NCBI GenBank assembly: GCA_046590705.1
Contig: JBKJUK010000038.1
Span: 1 to 11,924, forward strand
From: JBKJUK01 sp046590705
Lineage (GTDB): Bacteria; Acidobacteriota; Thermoanaerobaculia; Gp7-AA8
Length of the DNA: 11,924 nucleotides
Reading direction: 5' to 3'
The notes under the pieces are model-generated. The model saw only the letters and a list, made by a program, of their open reading frames with translations, was not told the origin of the DNA and searched no databases. The position numbers and the translations under genes are program-made. Each line of letters begins with the position of its first letter. Position 1 is the first letter of the stretch. Shown here piece by piece: positions 5,981 to 11,924 of this stretch.

Positions 5981-8352
5981 CGACGTTCTGTTTCTTCACC
6001 CGGCTGGGCCACGGGACGTGGCAGGCCGTCCCTCGCAATCGTGGACATCTCCGACGCGGATACGGACGAGCTGAAGAGAAATCCCTGCACAGCATTGCAA
6101 CCCTGCGATCGCAGAATCTCGACCTGGGCCCAGGTTTCCACGCCTTCTGCGATGACACTCATGTGGAGTGCATGCGCCATGGCGATGATTGCGGCCACGA
6201 TTGCTGCGTCGCGCTCAGGCTGTCCGGTGCCCTGAATGAAGCTTCGATCGATCTTCACGATGTCGATAGGAAACCGGTTCAGATAGCTGAGCGACGAGAA
6301 GCCAGTTCCAAAGTCGTCGATGGCGATCGAAACGCCCAGACTTTTCAGCTCTTGTAGCAGTGTCACGGTATGTTCTACGTTCTGCATGGCAGCACTCTCG
6401 GTGATTTCAAGCAACAACCGTGACGGATCAAGCCCGCTGATGTCGAGCGCACGGCGTACCACGTCGAGAAATCCAGGATGATGCAGTTGCACAACTGATA
6501 GATTCACTGCAACGTAAATCGGCACTGCCCCCTCTTGTTGCCAGGTCTGCGCCTGCCGGCAGGCCTCGGTCATTACCCACTCCCCGATCGAGAGAATGAG
6601 CCTTGTTTCCTCGGCCACGGCGATGAACTCCTGCGGGCCGACCAGCCGTCGATCACGCTGCCACCGGACCAGAGCTTCCGCCCCGGTCACCCGATTACTC
6701 TGAAGGTTCACGACCGGCTGGAACTGCACGACGAACTCGTCGAGTTCGAGGGCGCGACGCAACCGGCTCTCCAGCGAAAGACGCTCCATGGCCCGTCGGG
6801 CAATGGCAGGTCCGCACAACTGAAAGTTGTTCTTCCCCAGTTCTTTCGCCAGATACATGGCCATATCGGCATTCTTCAGCAGCGCCTCAGCATCCTCTCC
6901 ATGATTCGGGTGGATGGCCACACCGATACTCGTGGAAATGAAAACCTCGTGTCCATCGAGAATGTATGGCTGATTCACTGCTGCGAGAATTTTCTGCGCC
7001 ACGATTTCATTGTCGGTGGCCTCGCGCAGGTTCAGAAGAAGCGTGAACTCGTCACCGCCCAGCCTGGCCACCAGATCGTCGTCACGCACGGCACCTTTCA
7101 AACGTCTCGCGACAGCCTGAAGCAACTCATCGCCAACACTGTGACCCAGCGAATCGTTGATGAGCTTGAAGCCATCCAGATCGAGAAACATCACCGCCAC
7201 AACACGGGCACGCGCCGGGAAATCTTCGATGGCAGCATCGAGCCGCTTCCTGAACAGTATCCGGTTGGGCAGGCCGGTGAGCGCATCGTGGTACGCCTGA
7301 AATTCGATCTGCTCCGCGCGACGGCGATCACTGATGTCGATGGCGATGTACACGATCCCGACCGGAATCTGATGATCGTCGCGCAGGAGTGATGCCGACA
7401 CACCGAGTTCCATTCGCTCGCCATCTTTCCGTCGCCAGAGCATGGCTCGATCTCGAATGGTCTGACCCCGCATCAGCGTGTCGGACGCGTTCCCGAAGTT
7501 GAGCGGACTCTCGATGAAGTTAGACATGTGCATGCCGACAATCTCACTGTCCCGCACCCCGAGGAGTGCCGCTGCAGCACGGTTGGCGACTCGGATGTTT
7601 CCTTCGAGATCGACAACCAGAACCGCGCCCTGCATGGTTTCCAGGATCTTCGTCGCGGCGAACGCAGGCGTCAGCTCCACCAGCTGGTAGCGCCAGATGA
7701 TTCGCGCAGCCATGGTCAGAAAGCCGGCGATCGCCAGGAATCCGAAAGGGTAGAACCGAACTCCGAACGAAGGCAGATAGTCGATGACCCCTGCGTAGCC
7801 GACGCCAAAAGCGATCATATATGAGCGAAGGAGTTCTTTCTGCTCTTCCGAATCGGCGTCGCGGTATGCAGTTCGATAGTGCTGCATCGTCACCAGAAGC
7901 ACGCCCCCGAACCAGAGCAGGAATAGCAGCCCGGCCGGGTTGAGGCGTGGGTAGAATCCCCAGCTGTATTCGTAAACACCCTCGAGCATGAGCGGTGTCG
8001 CAGCCAGCGTGATCGCGAAGGCCAGCGACACGAGCCACACCAGCGCGACTCTCAGATGATGGGCGCGGTCCTGTCGTAGCAGTGCACTCTGGAAATGATG
8101 GACCGCCGCTGGAATGAACGGGATTCCGACATACCCGATCCGTGCCCAGAAGAGTGCGGAGGAAGCATTGGTTGAACAGAACATGAACGAGAAGGCGGTC
8201 AGCCAGATGGCCACCGTCGAGGTCATGATCAGAAACAGGTAACTGATCTTCGATCCCTTCTCGCGGGAGATCACAGCGATCCCGAGAGAGAGCATGGCGA
8301 TCGCGACGACGGAGGTCGGGAGCGCAGCAAGTCGGAACGAGAGATCGTTCAT
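5962..8352 (-). CDS. Membrane PAS-GGDEF-EAL c-di-GMP synthase/phosphodiesterase with 7TM sensor
   Basis: 796 residues, ATG at 8352, with no strong ribosome binding site. Residues 10-225 hold about seven hydrophobic helices of the HisKA_7TM type, placing the sensor in the inner membrane. A PAS domain follows at about 230-350 (AVLVVDLEGNIRVANRAA; ends in IDISDRRRAE). The GGDEF domain begins at DALTGLPNR (356-364), has GGDEF intact at 432-436 and the inhibitory RxxD site at 423-426, so diguanylate cyclase activity with product feedback is expected. The EAL domain (about 520-775) keeps its metal and catalytic residues: Glu559 in EALVRW, Asn617, Glu649, Asp679-Asp680 in DDFGTGFS, Lys700, Glu736 in EGVET and Gln756. 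Both halves therefore look active; which one dominates cannot be read from sequence and may be set by the sensor. It is the first gene of a minus-strand block with the Ycf46 ATPase and the DUF6869-like protein. The last residues, RRRRLVI, run into an AT-rich repeat-like tract. Confidence 0.95.
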   Translation of the reverse strand: MNDLSFRLAALPTSVVAIAMLSLGIAVISREKGSKISYLFLIMTSTVAIWLTAFSFMFCSTNASSALFWARIGYVGIPFIPAAVHHFQSALLRQDRAHHLRVALVWLVSLAFAITLAATPLMLEGVYEYSWGFYPRLNPAGLLFLLWFGGVLLVTMQHYRTAYRDADSEEQKELLRSYMIAFGVGYAGVIDYLPSFGVRFYPFGFLAIAGFLTMAARIIWRYQLVELTPAFAATKILETMQGAVLVVDLEGNIRVANRAAAALLGVRDSEIVGMHMSNFIESPLNFGNASDTLMRGQTIRDRAMLWRRKDGERMELGVSASLLRDDHQIPVGIVYIAIDISDRRRAEQIEFQAYHDALTGLPNRILFRKRLDAAIEDFPARARVVAVMFLDLDGFKLINDSLGHSVGDELLQAVARRLKGAVRDDDLVARLGGDEFTLLLNLREATDNEIVAQKILAAVNQPYILDGHEVFISTSIGVAIHPNHGEDAEALLKNADMAMYLAKELGKNNFQLCGPAIARRAMERLSLESRLRRALELDEFVVQFQPVVNLQSNRVTGAEALVRWQRDRRLVGPQEFIAVAEETRLILSIGEWVMTEACRQAQTWQQEGAVPIYVAVNLSVVQLHHPGFLDVVRRALDISGLDPSRLLLEITESAAMQNVEHTVTLLQELKSLGVSIAIDDFGTGFSSLSYLNRFPIDIVKIDRSFIQGTGQPERDAAIVAAIIAMAHALHMSVIAEGVETWAQVEILRSQGCNAVQGFLFSSSVSASEMSTIARDGLPRPVAQPGEETERRRRLVI

Positions 8353-8420
8353 GCAGGTTGAGAGATTCTCATACTACGACGCGCAACGGCGAGCTTTGCG
8401 AGGTCGGATCGCCAGTATTG

Positions 8421-8471
8421 AACCAGGAGTAGCCAGTAGTTAGTAGCCAGTAACCAGTAGGCCGGAGCCAG
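8421..8471 (+). repeat. Heptad repeat cluster A (AGCCAGT-type units)
   Basis: Tandem degenerate 7-base units starting at 8431: AGCCAGT, AGTTAGT, AGCCAGT, AACCAGT, then a GGAGCCAG anchor. The 17-base core AGCCAGTAACCAGTAGG at 8445-8461 recurs exactly, inverted, at 8794-8810 in cluster C. Confidence 0.8.
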
Positions 8472-8505
8472 CTTGATCACGTCTGCACCACCGTTATTGT
8501 CGATT

Positions 8506-8543
8506 GGCTACTGGCTCCAAACTACTGGTTTACTGACTACTGG
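8506..8543 (-). repeat. Heptad repeat cluster B, inverted relative to A
   Basis: Units such as CTACTGG, CTCCAAA, CTACTGG and ACTACTGG are the complement of the cluster A units, so A and B can fold on each other around a 34-base loop. The 12-base word TACTGACTACTG at 8531-8542 is repeated in direct orientation at 8818-8829 in cluster C. Confidence 0.75.
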
Positions 8544-8574
8544 ACTCAGGCTTACTCAAGAGGGCTTAACCGCA

Positions 8575-8752
8575 CGTCATTCCGATGAGCACGAAGCGCC
8601 AGAATGCAGATTCGCGATGTGCCGCGCGAAGAGGAATCTTCGGTCCGCGCCGCGATGATCGAACGGTTCGCCCGCGTCTGCGCGGAACGGAGATTCCTCT
8701 TCGCGGCTACAGCAGCGCGTCGATCGCGATCGCGCGGCTCATCGGAATGACG
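8575..8752. mobile_element. 178-base nested palindrome, REPIN/MITE-like interspersed repeat
   Basis: The outer arms are perfect 16-base inverted repeats, CGTCATTCCGATGAGC at 8575-8590 and its complement at 8737-8752. Inside, 8625-8650 and 8680-8705 are inverted with 24 of 26 positions complementary, including CGCGAAGAGGAATCT. The spacers between outer and inner arms are 34 and 31 bases and differ. The whole reads as two inverted copies of a roughly 63-base unit beginning GTCATTCCGA and ending GAGGAATCT, a pattern I recognise from interspersed non-coding repeats in several phyla. There is no transposase in it; any movement would need a helper elsewhere. GAGGGC on both sides (8560-8565, 8758-8763) is too short and distant to call a target duplication. 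Repeat structure is directly seen; mobility is inferred. Confidence 0.6.
8625..8705. repeat. Inner long hairpin of the palindrome
   Basis: A 26-base stem (8625-8650 with 8680-8705; mismatches only at 8640/8690, a U-G wobble in plus-strand RNA, and 8643/8687) closes a 29-base loop containing the small palindrome CGAACGGTTCG. Transcribed in either direction it would be a very stable structure. No U-run follows on either strand, so it is not a standard intrinsic terminator, although it could slow polymerase or protect the 3' end of the acnA transcript. Confidence 0.75.
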
Positions 8753-8775
8753 CCGCGGAGGGCCTCGAGCTACCT

Positions 8776-8829
8776 GCTACTGTACCCAGGCAACCTACTG
8801 GTTACTGGCTCCTGAAATACTGACTACTG
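8776..8829 (-). repeat. Heptad repeat cluster C next to the acnA stop
   Basis: The units CTACTGG, TTACTGG and CTCCTGA, followed by TACTGACTACTG, are of the same family as clusters A and B. The 17-base word at 8794-8810 is the exact inverse of 8445-8461, so A and C frame the 178-base palindrome as a larger inverted pair. It lies in the 3' untranslated region of acnA. Confidence 0.75.
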
Positions 8830-8833
8830 TCCA

Positions 8834-11698
8834 TTACGCGATCAGCTGCCCCAGCACATACGGAAGAATTCCGCCGTGACGGTAGTACTCGACCTCGATC
8901 GGTGTGTCGATGCGTACCGTCACTTCGACGTCACTGGTCGTGCCATCAGCTCTCACCACGCGCAGAGTTGCCTTCTGCATGGGCCGGATGTCGCCTTCGA
9001 TTCCGAGCAGCGAGAACGACTCGCTGCCGTCCAGTCCCAGGGTCTGTGCAGACGTGTCCTCAGCGAACTGACAGGGCAGCACTCCCATCCCCACCAGATT
9101 ACTGCGGTGAATACGTTCGAAGCTTCTGGCGACGACCACCTTCACGCCCAGGAGGCTCGTCCCTTTCGCGGCCCAGTCTCGAGAGCTTCCGGTTCCGTAC
9201 TCCTGTCCGGCGAACACGAAAAGCGACGTACCCGCGGCCAGATACTTCACCGATGCGTCGTAAATGCTGAGCTGTTCTTTCGTCGGCTGATACGTCGTGA
9301 CGCCGCCCTCCGAACCAGGGACCATCAGGTTCTTGATACGAACGTTGGCGAAAGTCCCACGCACCATGACTCGATCGTTGCCGCGACGCGAGCCATAGCT
9401 GTTGAAATCTTCGACCGCCACGCCGTTGTCGGAGAGATAGCGGCCGGCCGGCGACGAGGGCTTGATCGATCCGGCTGGACTGATGTGGTCAGTGGTTACC
9501 GAATCGCCGAATATGGCCAGGGCACGACCCCCTTCGATGTTCCTGATCTCACTGGAGCCCTTGCCGAAGTCGGCGAAGAACGGCGGCTCCTGGATGTAGG
9601 TCGACTCCCGATCCCATTCGTACACGGAGCCGGTGCTGCCGGGAATCTCGTTCCAGAGTGGATTCTGCTCGGAGAAATCGCTGTAGAGCCGACGGAATGT
9701 CTCGGGATCCATGGCGAATCGCAACGACGCTCCGATCTCTTCGGCGCTGGGCCAGAGGTCACGAAGATAAACAGCGTTGCCGTCGCTCCCCCAACCCAGC
9801 GGCTCCTTGCTCATATCAATATCGACGCGACCGGCCAGCGCGAAGGCCACCACGAGCGGAGGACTCATCAGGAAGTTTGCCCGGATGTTCTGATGCACAC
9901 GCGCTTCGAAGTTTCGATTTCCGCTCAACACGCTGGCGGCGACAATGTCGTTTTTCACGACCACGTCTTCGAGGCGCGGATCGAGTGGGCCGGAGTTACC
10001 GATGCAGGTCGTACATCCATATCCGACCAGGTAAAAGCCGAGCTGATCGAGGAAAGGCTGAAGTCCACTCTTGTCGAGGTACTCGGTCACTACGCGCGAT
10101 CCGGGTGCGAGTGAAGTCTTGACCACCGGACTCACGCGCAGACCACGCTCCACTGCTTTCTTCGCCAGCAGACCCGCTGCCAGCATGACGCTCGGATTCG
10201 ATGTGTTGGTGCAGGAGGTGATCGCAGCGATCAGCACATCGCCATGCTGAATTTCCACCGAGGCCATCGGAAACTCTTCGGCCGGAACTGCATGAACACG
10301 ATCAGGGGTGGGACGGTTGTTGACCATTTCGTACTCAGTCAACTCGCTCGTATTCCTGGCCTCGGCTTTTCGCGCGAGGCTGCCTGAGTCCTGCTCGCCA
10401 CCACCGGTCAGCGGCTCCGCGTTCGGCGATTCGTCCACGCCGATGAGAGTCCGCACCCGCTGTTTGAGTTCGTCCTTCGATTTCGCATAACCGTTCTCGC
10501 TGAGCGGCTTGACCAGCAGGTCGGTGAATGTCGAGCCAATCGCATTCAACTCGATTCGATCCTGAGGGCGCTTAGGACCGGAGACGCTCGGCGTGACGCT
10601 GTCGAGGTCGAGTTCCACCACTGCGCTGTAATCGACCTCACCCTTCCGCGGGATACCGAACATCTGCTGGGCCTTGAAGTAGGCGCGAAAGGCATCGACC
10701 TCTTCTGATGTGCGGCCAGTCGCAGTCAGGTAGTTGCATGATTCTTCGTCGACCGGGAAAAAGCCCATGGTCGCTCCGTACTCCGGCGCCATGTTGGCGA
10801 TCGTGGCGCGGTCAGGCAGTGAAAGCGATGCTGCACCTTCGCCGTGATACTCAACGAACTTTCCGACCACTTTATGTTTGCGCAGCAGTTCGGTCACATG
10901 CAAGGCAAGGTCAGTCGCAGTCACACCGGTGCGTAATGCGCCGCTCATGTGCACTCCGACCACGTCCGGCGTGAGGAAGTAAACCGGCTGCCCCAGCATT
11001 CCAGCTTCCGCCTCGATTCCACCGACGCCCCAGGCTACGATTCCCAGGCCGTTGATCATGGTCGTGTGCGAGTCAGTGCCGACCAGCGTGTCGGGATAGT
11101 AGACGCCGTCCCTGTGCAGCACGCCGCGAGCGAGATACTCGAGGTTCACCTGATGCACGATGCCGATGCCGGGCGGCACGACGCGAAATCCGTTGAAGGC
11201 CTGAGTTCCCCACTTCAGGAACTGATAGCGCTGCCGGTTCCGCTTGAACTCGATCACCATATTCTGCTGATACGCGTCGGGCGTGCTGCTGAAATCGACC
11301 TGGACCGAGTGATCGATAACCAGATCCACCGGGACCAGCGGCTCGATCACCTTCGTATCTTTCTGCATGCGAGCCACAGCTGAACGCATTGCCGCAAGAT
11401 CAACGAGCAGCGGTACACCAGTGAAATCCTGCAACAGAACCCTGGCCACCATGAAAGGGATCTCGGCAGTTCGCTCGGCGTTTGCCTTCCAGCCGGCCAG
11501 CTCACGGATGTTGGCCTCCGAAATCTTCAGTCCGTCGAAATTACGGAGCACGGACTCGAGCACAATGCGGATCGAGACCGGCAGTCGCGAGATCTTGCCG
11601 AGTCCTTCCTTCTCGAGTTGCGGAAGTGAGTAGAAGTGGTCGTCTCGCCCTGAGCCGGAGTCGAAAGCCTGGTATGTATTGAAAAGGTTGTGAGGCAT
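8834..11698 (-). CDS. acnA: Aconitate hydratase A
   Basis: 954 residues, ATG at 11698 with a purine-rich AGGAAGAGGA just upstream. It converts citrate to isocitrate through cis-aconitate in the TCA cycle, in the cytoplasm, using a [4Fe-4S] cluster. The cluster ligands are Cys496 in SCTNTSNP and Cys562 and Cys565 in GCTTCIGNSG. Other active-site signatures are intact: DHSVQVD (129-135), GTDSHTTMINGLG (207-219), GDSVTTDHISPAG (731-743) and the swivel-domain QEYGTGSSRDW (832-842). E. coli AcnA is 891 residues; the extra length lies in the segment between RPQDR and AITSCTN (about 381-492), which is roughly 60 residues longer than in E. coli, charged and Gly/Ser-rich. Actinobacterial enzymes also have a longer segment here. 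It stands alone, with repeat-rich non-coding DNA on both sides. Eukaryotic and some bacterial AcnA proteins double as RNA-binding proteins when the cluster is lost; nothing here tests that. Confidence 0.98.
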   Translation of the reverse strand: MPHNLFNTYQAFDSGSGRDDHFYSLPQLEKEGLGKISRLPVSIRIVLESVLRNFDGLKISEANIRELAGWKANAERTAEIPFMVARVLLQDFTGVPLLVDLAAMRSAVARMQKDTKVIEPLVPVDLVIDHSVQVDFSSTPDAYQQNMVIEFKRNRQRYQFLKWGTQAFNGFRVVPPGIGIVHQVNLEYLARGVLHRDGVYYPDTLVGTDSHTTMINGLGIVAWGVGGIEAEAGMLGQPVYFLTPDVVGVHMSGALRTGVTATDLALHVTELLRKHKVVGKFVEYHGEGAASLSLPDRATIANMAPEYGATMGFFPVDEESCNYLTATGRTSEEVDAFRAYFKAQQMFGIPRKGEVDYSAVVELDLDSVTPSVSGPKRPQDRIELNAIGSTFTDLLVKPLSENGYAKSKDELKQRVRTLIGVDESPNAEPLTGGGEQDSGSLARKAEARNTSELTEYEMVNNRPTPDRVHAVPAEEFPMASVEIQHGDVLIAAITSCTNTSNPSVMLAAGLLAKKAVERGLRVSPVVKTSLAPGSRVVTEYLDKSGLQPFLDQLGFYLVGYGCTTCIGNSGPLDPRLEDVVVKNDIVAASVLSGNRNFEARVHQNIRANFLMSPPLVVAFALAGRVDIDMSKEPLGWGSDGNAVYLRDLWPSAEEIGASLRFAMDPETFRRLYSDFSEQNPLWNEIPGSTGSVYEWDRESTYIQEPPFFADFGKGSSEIRNIEGGRALAIFGDSVTTDHISPAGSIKPSSPAGRYLSDNGVAVEDFNSYGSRRGNDRVMVRGTFANVRIKNLMVPGSEGGVTTYQPTKEQLSIYDASVKYLAAGTSLFVFAGQEYGTGSSRDWAAKGTSLLGVKVVVARSFERIHRSNLVGMGVLPCQFAEDTSAQTLGLDGSESFSLLGIEGDIRPMQKATLRVVRADGTTSDVEVTVRIDTPIEVEYYRHGGILPYVLGQLIA

Positions 11699-11779
11699 AG
11701 TCCTCTTCCTGCAGATGAATTTTTCTTTCGGGATAGCGAGTGAAACGGCGGCCCGCTCCAGCGAAGCTGACCGTCCTTG

Positions 11780-11825
11780 CTGAACCGAGGCAGAATCCCC
11801 GAAGGCGCAGCCCGGCCTGGTTCAG
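11780..11825. repeat. Imperfect hairpin in the acnA leader region
   Basis: CTGAACC at 11780-11786 and GGTTCAG at 11819-11825 are perfect inverted repeats. Skipping one base (G at 11787) the pairing continues with AGGC and GCCT, giving 11 pairs around a 23-base loop. It lies 82-127 bases before the acnA ATG. No U-run follows on the minus strand, so it is not a standard terminator; a leader structure or protein-binding site is possible. Confidence 0.5.
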
Positions 11826-11849
11826 TTTATCAGCGGAGAGCGGAAACCG

Positions 11850-11884
11850 AATGGAGAATGCAGAATGCAGAATGGAGAATGCAG
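11850..11884. repeat. Five exact 7-base tandem repeats (AATGSAG)
   Basis: Consecutive units AATGGAG, AATGCAG, AATGCAG, AATGGAG, AATGCAG fill 35 bases with a strict 7-base period and only one variable position. They lie about 150 bases before acnA in non-coding DNA. They resemble in size the short tandemly repeated heptanucleotides (STRR) known from cyanobacteria, though the unit sequence differs. Confidence 0.85.
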
Positions 11885-11924
11885 GATCTGGCCGAGGGAG
11901 TGAACTGTGTGGCAGAGGCAATCC

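Larger units (their letters stand above)
8353..8833. other. 481-base gene-free region rich in inverted repeats
   Basis: No credible coding frame is present on either strand; the short open frames here have no ribosome binding sites and run through repeats. From left to right it holds the leader of the GGDEF-EAL gene (8353-8410, with a TAGTAT box on the minus strand at 8371-8376 but no matching -35), heptad cluster A, its inverted partner B, a 178-base nested palindrome, and cluster C ending five bases before the acnA stop. No U-run intrinsic terminator for acnA is visible; the repeats of cluster C would form the 3' end of its transcript. Confidence 0.75.
11699..11924. other. acnA upstream region, no gene seen
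   Basis: 226 bases to the window edge. An open frame on the minus strand overlaps the acnA start in another frame and translates the heptad repeats, so it is not credible. The region carries the acnA ribosome binding site, an imperfect hairpin and a short tandem repeat (listed separately). No convincing -35/-10 pair could be placed. Confidence 0.6.

Noticed and set aside
6535..7392. Plus-strand open frame of 285 codons opposite the GGDEF-EAL gene
   Set aside because: It lies antisense to the intact GGDEF and EAL motifs and has no domain pattern of its own.
8473..8815. Small plus-strand coding genes in the acnA downstream region
   Set aside because: The open frames run across the repeats and the palindrome, lack ribosome binding sites and have repeat-derived composition.
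8421..8829. CRISPR array
   Set aside because: The repeats are 7-base degenerate units in both orientations without regular spacers, and no cas gene is present.
8876..10114. Long open frame of 412 codons on the plus strand opposite acnA
   Set aside because: It is a complementary-strand shadow of a high-GC conserved gene; no ribosome binding site, no recognisable domain, and acnA is certain.
11541..11921. Minus-strand open frame of 126 codons overlapping the acnA start
   Set aside because: It reads the heptad repeat as protein and overlaps acnA in another frame; the acnA start has a good ribosome binding site.

Overview
The window reads as ordinary, gene-dense bacterial chromosome of moderately high GC. 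No phage, plasmid, CRISPR, tRNA or rRNA signal was seen. The organism looks like a Gram-negative, aerobically respiring bacterium: it encodes a lipoprotein with an outer-membrane-sorting (LolB/DUF4292-like) look, an exported TPR protein, a full-length aconitase and a membrane c-di-GMP enzyme. The DUF4388 + degenerate J domain + TPR protein, the HisKA_7TM-type sensor region and the interspersed short repeats fit Acidobacteriota or a neighbouring phylum. That placement is an inference from architecture, not from a search.

Layout from left to right. (1) Positions 1-2243, minus strand: an exported TPR protein followed, with overlapping stop and start codons, by a lipoprotein cut by the window edge. 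The pair mirrors the TPR-lolB pair known in Pseudomonas (PA4667-lolB). (2) Positions 2244-2468: a divergent intergenic region. (3) Positions 2379 (or 2469) to 3908, plus strand: a cytoplasmic DUF4388/J-like/TPR protein, convergent with the next block. (4) Positions 3985-8352, minus strand: a probable operon read as membrane PAS-GGDEF-EAL protein, then Ycf46-type AAA+ ATPase, then a small acidic DUF6869-like protein. Gaps are 64 and 23 bases. (5) Positions 8353-8833: 481 bases with no gene, filled with three clusters of degenerate 7-base repeats and a nested 178-base palindrome. (6) Positions 8834-11698, minus strand: acnA, with an unusually long interdomain linker. (7) Positions 11699-11924: the acnA upstream region, with an imperfect hairpin and five exact 7-base tandem units.

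Functionally the blocks are separate. One serves envelope or lipoprotein biogenesis, one serves second-messenger signalling coupled to an AAA+ machine of unknown client, and one is the TCA cycle. The least explained material is the non-coding repeat landscape around acnA. Repeats with a 7-base period recur in three places (upstream and downstream of acnA, and weakly at the end of the GGDEF-EAL gene), and the nested palindrome looks like two inverted copies of a roughly 63-base interspersed repeat. The most notable protein-level context is the GGDEF-EAL / Ycf46 / DUF6869 cluster.
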